Shown here: one piece after another, positions 24,851 through 35,640 of the stretch
Layout of the letters: each line of letters starts with the position of its first letter
Numbering within the stretch: position 1 is the stretch's first letter
Source of the DNA: Cristatella mucedo
Taxonomy: Eukaryota; Bryozoa; Phylactolaemata; Cristatellidae
NCBI GenBank assembly: GCA_009760855.2
Contig: WPIO01000035.1
Location: forward strand, 855,001-919,000
Direction: 5' to 3'
Length of the DNA stretch: 64,000 nt
The notes under the pieces: generated by a model
Database searches by the model: none
The model's input: the letters and a program-made list of their open reading frames with translations, nothing else
What the model was told of the DNA's origin: nothing
Program-made: the position numbers and the translations under genes

Positions 24851-25700
24851 CTACATTTCAGCCTCACCGAATGAGTGGAGTGTGCTGACGTCGATACTGT
24901 TGCTTTGCATATGCAATGAAACCTTTTGTACGTATACTTACCGAAGCTTTTATCGTGGCCACGGTCGATCTCAGCGACCACGCCAGAACAAAGAAGGCTT
25001 TACTGTGACGCTGCCTGAAAAACAATACCAAGTCGCTGATTGGTATGTGAATATACGCTCCCTTCGAATGGGAGAGAGCTTCGCACACCGGCAACGTTCT
25101 TTGTTGTTCACGACCCCTACAATGTTATGAAATCTCCCACTAAGAAAGGAACTAAATTGGTGCAATCGAATGCAAATTGATATTCAGACTAGCCAATAAG
25201 TGCCCAAATAAAACATTGCCATTAGTTGTCTCACTGGCTGCTGCGAACTTTTGAAATTTCTCAGAAACAACTTTTAAAGATGCCTGGCATGGATGAAGTG
25301 ATGCTATGTTAATACATTTTAAACCTGACATGAGGATAAAAGCAATCAGCGTATTTAGGATTCTTTGATGACACGGGGCGGAACTTTTTCATTACCACTT
25401 AGATTGGCTGTGGTCCGGCTGCTTGACTTTTAATACTGACTGCCATTTATGGACATTCCTTTCGACGAGAGGCAAAAGCCGAGATGGAGTTCCGTCTACC
25501 TCAACCAACATTTAGTTATCCCCAAGACTACCCGTTTCTAGTCTTTTTTTGCCGTTGTCCTTCCCTTTAAATGTGGTGCTAGAGGACACTGCCCATCGAT
25601 GACAAATGCCACGAGGATGAATTCACTGCATTGTCGAATAAATGAAGTTTGTAGAGCCCGCATAGTAGCAGCGGCACCTGTGCACGGATCTCAGAATACA
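24851..25700. other. unassigned sequence
   Basis: Open frames on both strands at 24.8-25.1 kb without family resemblance, possibly part of the old L2 copy next to it. Otherwise nothing seen. Confidence 0.4.
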
Positions 25701-25880
25701 ATATTGCAAAAATTAACGCGGCTGTGTACCTATCTCAATATTGTACGCCGAAATGACGACTCACTACGTAGGCGAAACGAATGGAGGCCGATATTGCAAA
25801 AATTAACGCGGCTGTGTACCTATCTCAATATTGTACGCCGAAATGACGACTCACTACGTAGGCGAAGCGAATGGAGGCCG
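25701..25880. repeat. tandem repeat, 2 copies of 90 bp
   Basis: Copies at 25701-25790 and 25791-25880 both start ATATTGCAAAAATTAACGCG and end GAATGGAGGCCG, differing at about one base (GCGAAACGA versus GCGAAGCGA). The 90-bp period keeps a surrounding open frame in phase, but that frame has no other sign of coding. Confidence 0.97.
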
Positions 25881-25985
25881 ATATGCCTCGTCGTACTAGC
25901 CAATTTTTCGAAAAAATGTAACGATTTAGAAACGGCTAATGGTTGATTTCTGCATAGCTACATTCTTAAGTCACTGTTTTGATGT

Positions 25986-26249
25986 CGCTTTAGCTACAGA
26001 TGGTAACAGTTATGGCGATTTCCGCTTTTGGCATTCTACCATGAGGGTGTTTACCGAGGTCGTAGTGCAAAATCGCTTTAGCTACAGACGGTAACAGTTA
26101 TGGTGATTTCCGCTTTTGGCATTCTACCATGAGGGTGTTTACCGAGGTCGTAGTGCAGAATCGCTTTAGCTACAGACGGTAACAGTTATGGCGATTTCCG
26201 CTTTTGGCATTCTACCATGAGGGTGTTTACCGAGGTCGTAGTGCAGAAA
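25986..26249. repeat. tandem repeat, 3 copies of 88 bp
   Basis: Copies start at 25986, 26074 and 26162 with CGCTTTAGCTACAGA and end with CGAGGTCGTAGTGCA(A/G)AA. Only a few substitutions separate them. The unit is unrelated to the 90-bp repeat 105 bp upstream. Confidence 0.97.
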
Positions 26250-27314
26250 GTGCAAACTGCTAGAATGTCATCACCACCCTTTGAGAAACCCTTTGTTCAG
26301 TCTTGTGAAGCACCATTTAAATGTTTAATATCAACTATGAGAGCGCATTCTGCAGCTACTTTCCAAATTAGCTAATTATCTCCTTTTTTGCTGCATATCG
26401 TTGATGTACGGTCTTAGTAGCCTGATGCTAGGGTCTAAGACGGACGGTCTAACTGTCTAGCCATTGAATTCTGCGTGTTGCTATGAGTGTGCTCGGCTGG
26501 GCACAAATGTGATCAGTCATTAAATTCTCGAACTATGAATTCCAGACGATTGTTAACGAGTGACGTTAAGAATTGTGTGTCAGCCTGCCATTGGGTTTCA
26601 TTGTAGGGCTAAAATAGCCGTCAGCTGTTAAGCTTAGATGCCAGATTCGGGATCCTTTGTCACTCTTATGCACATAAGTTTGTATAGATAGTGCATACGA
26701 ATTAAGCCGATCCCGCTTCTGGTTTGTATGCACGACTCTCTTTTTGGCAGCGATTTAAAAGCAAGGAATGCTCTCTTGCTATTGGACCCTGGAGAGCCCT
26801 TCCCGCTGATATATGCATACTTTTGTAATGATAGCGTTATGTACTAACGGTCGGTCAATTTTATTTTGGTAATTTCCACGCTGAAAATCGTCCAAAAATG
26901 CATTAAGGGTCAAGAACAACTAAATTTGGAGCAACAACGCAGTGCAGCAATTCAACGATGACTATATCCCATTGTAGATGTATTCATCACCTTGGTCACC
27001 GTACTGCTTTCCTCAGACTGCTGGCATTTTTTGAAACGATGGATGAGAGACCTCGTGTGGTGCTGTCAATTTCACTAAATAATGGTGTAGGCATTAAATA
27101 GTTCTTGCAAAGTCTTTTTGAATTGAAATAGTGGGGAGAAGTTAATGGATTGCGGTCACTTCCCGACAGGCACCGTTGGTTTTTCACTCTTCTGTTGCAG
27201 ACCGAGGCTAGAAGCGGCGTTTCAGCTCGATTAAACATAGTACCTCGTCACCTCTCTCTGTTTTATGCAAGTTGCGCACACGATGACGTGATATGAAATA
27301 TACAGAAATATAAA
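26250..27314. other. unassigned sequence
   Basis: AT-rich spacer with no supported gene or repeat. Confidence 0.5.
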
Positions 27315-27324
27315 TAATTTGTAT

Positions 27325-27478
27325 CGGGACCTACCTCGGTCCCGAGGTCGTGGGTTCGATTACTGCGGTGGGCGATTCTTTATCGCCACTGCAAGCGGTG
27401 GTGATAGCTATAAAGTCTCTTCTGGCGCTATACAAAAAGATGCTGTTTAATCAGCTAGGATTTATTTATTTAAATCTT
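27325..27478 (+). mobile_element. SINE-2 copy, 5'-truncated
   Basis: Reads CCTCGGTCCCGAGGTCGTGG, GTTCGATTACTGCGGTGGGC, GATTCTTTATCGCCACTGCA, AGCGGTGGTGATAGC, GGCGCTATACAAAAAGATGC and ATCAGCTAGGATTTATTTAT. The A box is missing. Confidence 0.9.
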
Positions 27479-27479
27479 T

Positions 27480-27578
27480 AGCCGGGTCCTTCACACCCCC
27501 TTTGCCGCAGGGCTCGAGCCTAGAACCTCATTCGTCAAAGGTGAACACCTTAGCCACTGTGCGAAACAAGCGCTGCGT
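27480..27578 (-). mobile_element. SINE-1-like tRNA-derived fragment
   Basis: The reverse complement has A-box-like CGCACAGTGGCTAAGGTG, B-box-like GTTCTAGGCTCGAGCCC and GTGTGAAGGACCCGGCTAAA, matching SINE-1 head and the start of its tail. It abuts the SINE-2 copy tail to tail. Confidence 0.7.
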
Positions 27579-27907
27579 TTGATGATATCGTACGAAAAAA
27601 GTTGTTTGGTTTCGCCCTTACAAATGATGTATTTGCATCCTACCTCGCACCAATACCGTTCTTCTCATGCGACGGCAGCGACTCGGCTCCGCGAAAGCGG
27701 ACACACAGCTGCAGTGGCGCATCGGGCTGATCCCTGTAATAGAAAATAATCTTCTTCAGCCTAATTTTTTAAATTTTAGGATTTCAAACTGCCCGGTAAG
27801 GCTTTTATAACTGCTGCTGGGGCTGCGGCAGAGGAACCGCGAGTGTTCTGCTTCCGGTCGCTGTCCATTTCTGTCGTGACAGCGATCGGCGTACGACTTC
27901 AGTTGAA

Positions 27908-30679
27908 ATGGCCTCTCGGGCTGCCGGCGGGGATCAGCGTATGCGAGGCGACGATTTCTCCTCCATGGTAAGCCTTTTTGTTACGGGCTGCAGCCAGAGA
28001 AGAAGAGCTAGTGCGTCCGAATTAACCGGATATGCTATAACACTGTTCACAAAAGTCCCAGTCTCTCGTCATGCAGTGTTGGAGTACTTCGCCCAACGAT
28101 TCGACGACGCTGCCGCCGTTCACATAGCTGCTCAAGCTAAACTGGCCAGGAAAAACGCCCCGACTACCGAGCATGCGATTCAGGATGACGGTCTTTTGAC
28201 GATTCAACAGGCGCTTGTTGACCTACTGAGGGATTGCTTAGAATACTGGGCACCCCTCATATCGCGGTGGACCGTCGACTTGCTGGGTAGAATAAGTCAG
28301 AAACTGGTCGCTGGAAACTCGCCCTTGTCAATCGGTCAGAATTCACTCGAGGAGACGCTGCAGACATGGATGAACTGCTCGGCCACCAGCATACTGATAG
28401 ATATAACCGTTAAGTGTTTCTCGGCAATGGTCGACGAGTCGGCATCGGTTGACCCGTGCGTCGACGCGCTGCTAGAGGCGTCTTTGAAATACTCGCCGCA
28501 CTTTGACTGGGTCGTGGCGCACTTGGGGTCATGCTTTCCAGCGGCCATAATCAGCAGGGTCCTGGCAGTCGGCCTGCAGGCTTTCGTAAGCCAAGATGAC
28601 AAGCTGAGAGCGCAGGATAAGCTCGCGTCGGTCGTCGGCATTTTAACTCATCTCGCCGGCCACCATCGGAGCGAGATACGGACAGTTTTGATAAAGTTCT
28701 ACAGCGCGGGCATCGAAGGCGTCGACGCGGCATCGCTGGCCACCGTGCCCTTTCTTCTGCACTTGACCAGCATCGCGCCGGTCCTGCTGGGCGCCCTCAG
28801 CGCCGACTGGCTGCTGCTGCTGAGCGCCGAGAACCTGCAGAGAGTGGAGCGCCAGTTCGGCCACGCGCAGTTCGCTCGCAGCCACGACTGCAAGACTCTG
28901 CTCAGCTTGCTCGTCTATCTCGTCATGCAGAACGGCGGAGGCTCGGCCGACGTCTTCTCACTGCTGGCTCGCTACGCATGCGACGACGCGGCGGCACCAG
29001 CCGCGTCCGACCGAAGGCTTTGCACAAAGAGCATCGCCGATACGTCGCAGATCATCCTCGACAGTCTGCTGCTCGAACTGCAAAGAGCCGTCTATGGCCG
29101 GTGCTCGACGGAGACCGTCCAGATAAACTTTCTAGCGTCGCTCTCGGCCAGCCTGAAGCATCTGTGTCAGCTTTTCGAAAGCTTGCCGGCGGCTCACGAC
29201 CAGCAGAGGTCGTACTACTCGCAGGTGCTGCTCCTGCTGTCGGTCTACTCGGGGCCCAGGGTGGCGGCCGCCGTCCTCATACAGTACCTGCGCAGCCGAG
29301 AGCCGCGTCCCGAGGTCTTGGCCGAGTTCTACGCCGTGTGCGCTGCACGCCTGCCGCTCGTCACGGACTCGGTCACGCAGGCCGTGGTGGCCGACCTGAG
29401 CAGCCAGCAGCGGTGGGCCAGCTGCCCTGAGCTGACCAACGTCGTTCGCCACCTGTCGCAGTTGTTGGATGCGCCGCGCGCGGCCGTCGGCATGCTTCGG
29501 CAGAGCCTGGCACAGCATGTCGTCTTCCTTAGCCACCTTCTGGCCACTGCCGACGATGCCACTGTGCATCTATTGGCCGTCATCAAGTCGCTCGTCGGCT
29601 CCAGTCGGCGCCTGCCCCTCCACGTTTCTCAAGCACTAGCGACGGCCCTCGTTCAGTGCCTGCTGCATGCGCTTGCTCTAAAGAGCCAGAACGAAAAGGC
29701 TGAACGGGTTAGAGCCTCGAGGATGATCCTGTGCCGCATCTGCAAGTGTCCGGTCGTGCTGGCTTGCGTGCTTAAGCTGGTGTTCGCCGCTGCATTTTCC
29801 GAACCGTGGCAGCAGCTGCTGGGGCCCTGCGGCAATCAGAGACACGCGAGCCGAGTGCCGAACGATCAGTCGATACGCTTGTCTGAGCAGAACAGGATGG
29901 CTGCTGTCCATCAGCCCCTGGCGCCCACGCTGTCCGTGACCTTGCTGGCCAGCCACGCTGGCAATCGCCAGCTGCCGACCGGTGCCACCGCCGAGCAGGC
30001 TGACTTTGCCTCCGATGCAAAGAAGGTGTCCAAAGACGACTGGACTTCCAATTGCCGTCTCCTCGTCGATGTCGTATATAGCTGTTGCTCAGGCCCGGGT
30101 CCGGTTGATGCCGACGGACCGCGGCTGTTAGTCAGCAGCCTCATAGTTCGCTCCGCTATGCCCGACGTCATCGGTGAAATGCTTACCTGGCCGGACCTCA
30201 GCAGCCAGCAGGCTCGGCTACATGCCGAGCGTGATCTCTACTGTCAGAGAGTGTTTGACGATCATCCCACGCTTTGGCACATGCTGCACTACGCTTTGCA
30301 GAGCCGCACTTGCTTTCCTGTGCTTTCGTGCGTCGTTCGTGCCCTACTTGCAGCAGTTGCACACACGTGGTCATCCATTCGATGTGCTTCACCTGTCGAA
30401 GCTGCTGCTGAGTTTACTAAGTTGCAGAAGATGACAGTGATTCTTGAGGAAGCCAATCTCTTGCCCCATCCGCTGTGCAATGTGAGCCAGTTATTTCAGC
30501 ACGTCTCACCATATGAAGTGTTTATGCTGCTTAGCATGGCTTGGCGTTATGTGCATGTTGCAATGATGAGTGGCCAGGTTGAGTGTGCCTTAGACCCTAG
30601 AGACAGGAAGCAGTTGCTCAGCATTGTGCAGAACAATGTGCATCGTATTGGAAACAAAAGCAGCCTGTTTATATCGTGA
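27908..30679 (+). CDS. INTS5: Integrator complex subunit 5 (INTS5)
   Basis: INTS5 is a helical-repeat backbone subunit of the nuclear Integrator complex, which cleaves snRNA 3' ends and terminates paused RNA polymerase II. One intronless frame of 923 codons starts at ATG 27908 (context GAAATGG) and ends TGA; human INTS5 is about 1,000 residues. Diagnostic conserved segments are residues 196-207 (SPHFDWVVAHLG) followed by IISRVLAVGL, then LASVVGILTHLAGHH near 240, and TVPFLLHL. The C-terminal AERDLYCQRVFDDHPTLWHM parallels the family's ERDL...F...P. Codons are GC-rich compared with the flanking AT-rich repeats. Absence of introns is seen, and could be ancestral or the result of old retroposition; the frame is intact, so it is probably functional. 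No convincing AATAAA follows within 200 bp. Confidence 0.95.
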   Translation: MASRAAGGDQRMRGDDFSSMVSLFVTGCSQRRRASASELTGYAITLFTKVPVSRHAVLEYFAQRFDDAAAVHIAAQAKLARKNAPTTEHAIQDDGLLTIQQALVDLLRDCLEYWAPLISRWTVDLLGRISQKLVAGNSPLSIGQNSLEETLQTWMNCSATSILIDITVKCFSAMVDESASVDPCVDALLEASLKYSPHFDWVVAHLGSCFPAAIISRVLAVGLQAFVSQDDKLRAQDKLASVVGILTHLAGHHRSEIRTVLIKFYSAGIEGVDAASLATVPFLLHLTSIAPVLLGALSADWLLLLSAENLQRVERQFGHAQFARSHDCKTLLSLLVYLVMQNGGGSADVFSLLARYACDDAAAPAASDRRLCTKSIADTSQIILDSLLLELQRAVYGRCSTETVQINFLASLSASLKHLCQLFESLPAAHDQQRSYYSQVLLLLSVYSGPRVAAAVLIQYLRSREPRPEVLAEFYAVCAARLPLVTDSVTQAVVADLSSQQRWASCPELTNVVRHLSQLLDAPRAAVGMLRQSLAQHVVFLSHLLATADDATVHLLAVIKSLVGSSRRLPLHVSQALATALVQCLLHALALKSQNEKAERVRASRMILCRICKCPVVLACVLKLVFAAAFSEPWQQLLGPCGNQRHASRVPNDQSIRLSEQNRMAAVHQPLAPTLSVTLLASHAGNRQLPTGATAEQADFASDAKKVSKDDWTSNCRLLVDVVYSCCSGPGPVDADGPRLLVSSLIVRSAMPDVIGEMLTWPDLSSQQARLHAERDLYCQRVFDDHPTLWHMLHYALQSRTCFPVLSCVVRALLAAVAHTWSSIRCASPVEAAAEFTKLQKMTVILEEANLLPHPLCNVSQLFQHVSPYEVFMLLSMAWRYVHVAMMSGQVECALDPRDRKQLLSIVQNNVHRIGNKSSLFIS

Positions 30680-30865
30680 ATACCTAATATATCCACGATG
30701 GTTGCTCCACTGGGCATGGGTTAAAGGCCTTGTTTACTCGTTCTGCTAATTATGAAAGGCATTTGCAATATATTATCGATGTCATTTGGAGTGACTGCTG
30801 TGTTTTACATTTAACACTTTTTACTGCTGATTAAGTGGGAGTCAATCTTTCTCGAGATTTAACCT
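30680..30865. other. INTS5 3' flank
   Basis: AT-rich sequence likely holding the 3' UTR. A CAATATATTATC stretch near 30768 is the closest thing to a polyadenylation signal. Confidence 0.3.
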
Positions 30866-30867
30866 TG

Positions 30868-31200
30868 CTAAAGGGGTGAATGTCACAACTGCCATATTGC
30901 ACTATTTCTCAGCAACCTGCATTGGCTCCCGATCAAGCAGCATATCTACTTCGATATCATGTTACTCATTTTTAGGTTCCTTCATTTACTTGCTCTGGTA
31001 TAACAATTCGAAATTACTTATTTTTCAAGCTTCCCATCGTACTGCTGGCTCTTCCGACTTATGTCATTTGGCCGTGACTCTAACCAGAGTCTAAATCTTT
31101 TGTGACTGTACCTTCAGTTTTTATGCTTCTAAAGCTTGGATCTCACTACCGACTGTCATCCTGTCATCCACTGACTTAGTGGTTAAGAAGAAAGAAGGTA
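30868..31200 (+). mobile_element. diverged L2-A-like fragment
   Basis: ATGTCACAACTGCCATATTG, CAACCTGCATTGGCTCCCGA, TCAAGCAGCATATCTACTTC and GATCTCACTACCGACTGTCA follow the order of the L2-A region coding HITPLLADLHWLPVKQRIDF through WNSLPT. Confidence 0.7.
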
Positions 31201-31334
31201 AAGAAGTTAAAAACGCACCCATGCATTGCAGAAATGTCTGGTATGTGCTTATATGTACTAAAATTGTGCATATTATCACAAACAAGTTGACATGATTCCT
31301 TTCCAGCAACTCTCAAGTGTCCAAGAAGAGGTTT

Positions 31335-31500
31335 AGCCCCTAAGGTCTTAGTCTTTTGGTAAGGTGCTTCATGACTCAGGTCATGGGTTCGAATACTGCA
31401 GCAAATCCTATATTGCCTGTAGTAATTACGGTGATTACCAACAAGGCTCTTCTGCTGCTAAATAAATTATACTTTTGTATCAGCCTACCTTTACTTTAGG
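31335..31500 (+). mobile_element. SINE-2 copy, diverged
   Basis: AGGTCTTAGTCTTTTGGTAA (A-box region), GGTCATGGGTTCGAATACTG (B box), GGCTCTTCTGCTGCTAAATA and a decayed tail. Confidence 0.75.
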
Positions 31501-32155
31501 ATGCTGCACAAATGATTTGATTTGTTAGTAATATTATTGATCTATATCTGCTGCTCACCTGGCTGCCACTAACGAATGCTCAGTAATGTCACTGCTGACT
31601 AGATGCTGTCATCTCAAGTACTACTTCTGCAACAGCCATTTCGTCTGCAGCTACGGCTGCTGTGTTTCGGCAGCCGAACTGTCCTGTTCAAAAAAGCATG
31701 CAAAACAGTTTAGCACCAAGCGTCCAAAAAGTGGATATGGAAACGCTAGAAAGAAACTGGAAATATTAGAATATAAAATAGTTATCTGTAGCTACCGTAG
31801 ATGGTGCTCAAGCACACACATACATTATTTTACGAACACCAGCACACTCACACCTTAACTAACACATTGTCGGCAGACTGTTGTTGCTCCATGTGCCAAC
31901 TAACTTCAAAGACACTTGCTGAGCAACCTGGACCATCCTTTTAAGATTGCTTAGCATATTTTGCAGCTCTCTGTCTTACTTGCTAACAGGTTCATATTCT
32001 TGCTCATATCTTCAAACTTTAAACTCACAGAGACTCGGAGAGAGGAGCCCTGCCCAGCATCTGTATAGCTATGGCTGGGCGCTTGCTCCTTGTTTCGAAA
32101 TGGCCAAAAACATTTTTTATTAGTGCACGCTTTCCTCAATGGTTAGCACAAGTGT
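31501..32155. other. unassigned sequence
   Basis: No supported feature. Confidence 0.5.
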
Positions 32156-32159
32156 TGAA

Positions 32160-32335
32160 GTAAGCCCGGGTCTTAGTCCAGTGGTAAGGTGCTAGCTAGT
32201 CACGATCCAGATCCTGGGTTCGAGTTCTGCAGTGGGCATTATCCTTTATTGCCCACTGCAAGCGGTGGTGATAGCAGGCTCTTTTGACACCGCATAAATT
32301 AGTCCGTCGAATCAGCTAAGCGTTTTGCTAATAAG
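32160..32335 (+). mobile_element. SINE-2 copy with clear internal hairpin
   Basis: A-box region GGGTCTTAGTCCAGTGGTAA, B box CTGGGTTCGAGTTCTGC, then inverted repeat GCAGTGGGCA (32229-32238) and TGCCCACTGC (32250-32259), AAGCGGTGGTGATAGC, and a GAATCAGCTAAGC end. The 5' half is the best preserved of this family. Confidence 0.9.
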
Positions 32336-32860
32336 AGAAGCATAGAGAGAAAGGTCTTGCTGCTATGGCAACTGCACTTTGTGCCGGCTTTTTGCATTTT
32401 GTTCACGTCCTGCACTCCAGACCTCAGACGACCATTGGCCGGTTCTACAGGAGGCGCTCTAGTTAAACCTCCATTCTTCGGATTAGAGCAATCCAGCAGC
32501 ACAAAAGGCCCGGGCTTCCTAGGCCCTGCATTGAGGCACGACTTCTGACCATTTCACCACTATTCAGATGGTGGTGGAAATGTGTAATAGCAACACTTTT
32601 TTCTTGTTTTTGAAGTCCTTTGGTGCCAGTGCTATTGGATGGGTAGGAGCATGCAATAAATTGGGAAAATTAACTTAATTATTTAACTTCTGGAGCAGAC
32701 CGTTTGATAGCCCCCTACAGCCGATAAGGACCACCAACTAGTACGAAATGTGATTCTAGATAAAAATTTGCTTTACACTGCATATCGCACTGTCGGGGTG
32801 AATCATAATGGTACTAATAATAATATTATTAAGATATTCGTATATCCAAGTGATGTAGAT
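32336..32860. other. unassigned sequence
   Basis: No supported feature. Confidence 0.5.
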
Positions 32861-32863
32861 GTA

Positions 32864-33008
32864 TTTTAATGTAATGTATCTCGATGCTTCAGCTACGATG
32901 AATAAAATATGTCTCCATCTGTCACTCCGTAATGGAGCAAGGACTAAGTGGGTGCTTTGCTGGAGTTTTCCATGGTGCACTCAAAGCTTACGGAGACTTT
33001 AGGCACAC
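32864..33008 (-). mobile_element. L2-B 3'-end fragment
   Basis: TAATGTAATGTATCTCGATG begins the reverse-complement tail, then ACTAAGTGGGTGCTTTGCTG, GAGTTTTCCATGGTGCACTC and GAGACTTTAGGCACACACTC. Diverged, with about 30 bp extra near 32885-32920. Confidence 0.75.
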
Positions 33009-33039
33009 ACTCTTTTGCTGGAAAAGAAGATCGCCATGA

Positions 33040-35640
33040 ATGGGTGACACAATTCGCAGTGTAAGCAGGCACGAGCACACAAAGGGCAGTTGACATGGAC
33101 TGAGTACATGCAAAAGCCGGGGAACAGGTGATTTTTTAGCTTCTTTTTAATTTTCTTCGGGTCAGGTTGTGTCGTGCTGCCATTTGCCAGTGAGTTCCAC
33201 GCGTTTGGAGCATACGAATTGAAGGCACTGTCTCTAAAAGATTTGAAGGTTCGTAAAGAGCATGATTAAGCGACTTCAGTCTGAATGGTTGGTGATATAA
33301 TGAGCAGCCTGATAATGAAGTATTTCGGATAGGTAGGCCAAGCCAAGATAATGAATAGACCTAAAACTGAATGGCTGAGTCTCCAAATCGAAGCACTGCT
33401 TCTTAGCCAGTGCAGGTCAATTAGAAGTTACGTAATGAAGCAATTGCGACGTTCGCAACACAAAAAGCCTGTCTTATACCAGCTGTGAGCATCTAATTGT
33501 AATGGTATGTAGACCTGTGATTCGTAAGTTACATAATTGTAGTTAGGATATCCCAAACGATCGCAACAGTTTTGCTATTGTATCCTAAGCAAAGCAGGTC
33601 CGAATTTTGCAGTTGCAACTTAAAGTAGGCCACTCATTGTGGAGCAGATAAAGTCATCTAATAACGAAAGGCCATTTTAGAGTGGCACGAGATTCCAAAC
33701 GGAGGCTACAGGAGATATGCTTGTCGAGTCCATATTGATATTCAAGCTTTCAAATTTCCGAGTAGCCCTGCGTTTTCCTCCCAATAGTAAGTTAATAATA
33801 ATAATAATAATATATCTGTATTCAAAATGTTAGCTGATTTAACAGCCTTTTTGGTATAGGGGCAGAATAGCCTTATCGGCTATTATCATTGCTTTCGGAT
33901 GGGAATAAAGAATTGCACAACCTACGAACCTACGAACCTACGACAAAGTTAGTTTTTTCACCATTGAATTTAAGAAAGTTTACTGCCATCCATGTGCAGA
34001 TGTCATCAATACATGCAGCAAGGGAGTTGAGAGAATTCGACGTGCTGGAGGACTGGGAGGGATCAAAGCAAAGATGCATTTGAGTGTCATCTGCATAGAA
34101 GTGGAAGCTTAGGTTTCGCCTGCCAATCACATCGGTAAGAGGGAGAGTACAGACCGTGAAAAGAACGGTATCAAGCACAAAGCCCGTGGTACCCCATACT
34201 TCAGTGGTTCCTCGGATGATTTTTGTCGATTCATATCAATACTTTGTGGATTCTCCCACTAGATAGGACCTAGGCCTTTGCAATGCAGTACCAGTAATGC
34301 CCAGGTGAGATGAGAGTGCTCAAGGACGTGGTGATTGATAGTATCAAAAGCTGCCGCAAGATCGAGCAAAACAAGTAGGGAGACCCTACCCAAGACTGCA
34401 TTAGTAAGAAGGTCGTTATACAGCCGAAGCAATTATGATTTCGTGGAGTGATTAGCTCTAAAACTAGACTGGAACTTACTAGCTAGGTTTGAGGTTTCAA
34501 TATACGAGTTTATCTCGTCTGCCACGATTCGTTCCAGGGTTTTTGATTGGAATGGTAGAAGAAAGAGACTGGGCAGAAATTGCTTGTTCTCTCGGGTTAA
34601 GGTCGCTTTCTTAAGTATTGACCTGACTGCAGCCATTTTGAAAGGTGCAGATCTGAGGCTAATGACATATTTACGATATTAGTTATGCATGGCAGCACCA
34701 GATCTGTGTTTTAGCAGCAGGACAGTGGGATTAGGGACTAGAGGACTAGCTGTCTTCTTTGATTGGGATGTTAACTTCAGGCCGAGGTTGCTCGCGGCAT
34801 ACTTGAATGTAGACATTGGGGTGTCGAACGGAATTAAAGGATATGGTCCTAGAGGGGATGCTGTCACCCTAGGGATGGACTCTCAAATCTTGTTTATCTT
34901 TTAGACAAAGAAGCTGGAGAAGCGATCGGCTAGATCACTACAAGAATCACTTGGTAAGGAGCTAATTTGGGAGCAGTTGAGAAGTTGGTTGATCGAAGAC
35001 ATCAGCATTTTTGGATTTCGAAAATGTGATTCCAGAATATTTTCACAGATTCTAGACTCGGCCTTTACTAGAATCGATTGGGACAATATACAATAGCCCT
35101 CGTATGCCGGTCGATGGACAGTCAATCTTGATCTTTTGTATGCTTTTTAAGCTTTCGCTTAGTAGAATTAACTTGTTTAATGTCTGAGGTAAACCATAGA
35201 CCGCCTGGGTCAGGGTGCACAGTTCGTCTCAGCTAGTGTCGTATTGTAGAATTCTACCAATGATGACAGCTCGGAAGGGGGATTGAGCAGCACGAGCGAA
35301 GTGGATTCTTGCGAGAATAGCATCGATGTCAAGGGTCTTGAGGTTTTGCGATTCAGGTGTGATTTTGGATGCAGAATTCGGTAATAAAAGGTTATGATGG
35401 CATGTAGTTGCTGAAGAAATTTTGGTCGAGTGTGTGACCCTTGATTGGAGTAGGCCCATGCACATGAGCCACAAGAGCAAATGAGTCAGTCAGTACACGA
35501 AATTCAGTGCTGCAAGCGTAAGATAGTTATCAAAATGAATTTTAAAATCACTCATAACGATGGAAGATCGATTTCTTGCACGGAGAATCGAAGTGAGATC
35601 AGAGAAATCTGAGGACGCTCGTCAGTAGATCGTGTAGTCG
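33040..35640 (-). mobile_element. L2-A LINE, longest copy, degraded, split by a SINE
   Basis: From 3' (33040) to 5' (about 35640) on the minus strand the element holds four parts. First, the RT C-terminus with FGD and SYAP-like remnants. Second, the palm with FHFYADDTQMHLCFDPSQSS (near 34090) and FQSSFRANHSTKS (near 34440). Third, the linker between endonuclease and RT (LADRFSSFFV near 34905). Fourth, the end of the endonuclease (IVMSDFKIHFDN near 35530, the GDFN-type motif). A SINE-2 interrupts it at 33795-33941. Stops and frameshifts occur throughout, so it is dead. It is the only copy here showing the endonuclease side. Confidence 0.88.
33795..33941 (-). mobile_element. SINE-2 inserted in the L2-A copy
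   Basis: Between an (ATA)n-rich tail at 33795-33812 and the octamer-like triplet CCTACGAA x3 at 33922-33941 lies the reverse complement of the SINE-2 3' half (GTTAGCTGATTTAACAGCCT, TTTTGGTATAGGGGCAGAAT). The host reads ...TAGTAAGTTA before it and AAGTTAGTTTTTTCACC after it, so AAGTTA is a 6-bp target duplication. Confidence 0.85.

Noticed and set aside
25599-25946. Repeat-protein gene from the 90-bp tandem repeat
   Set aside because: The frame is kept only because 90 is divisible by three; the flanks are not coding-like.
28336-30480. Minus-strand and alternative-frame ORFs inside INTS5
   Set aside because: Shadows of a GC-rich coding sequence; the plus-strand frame has clear homology.
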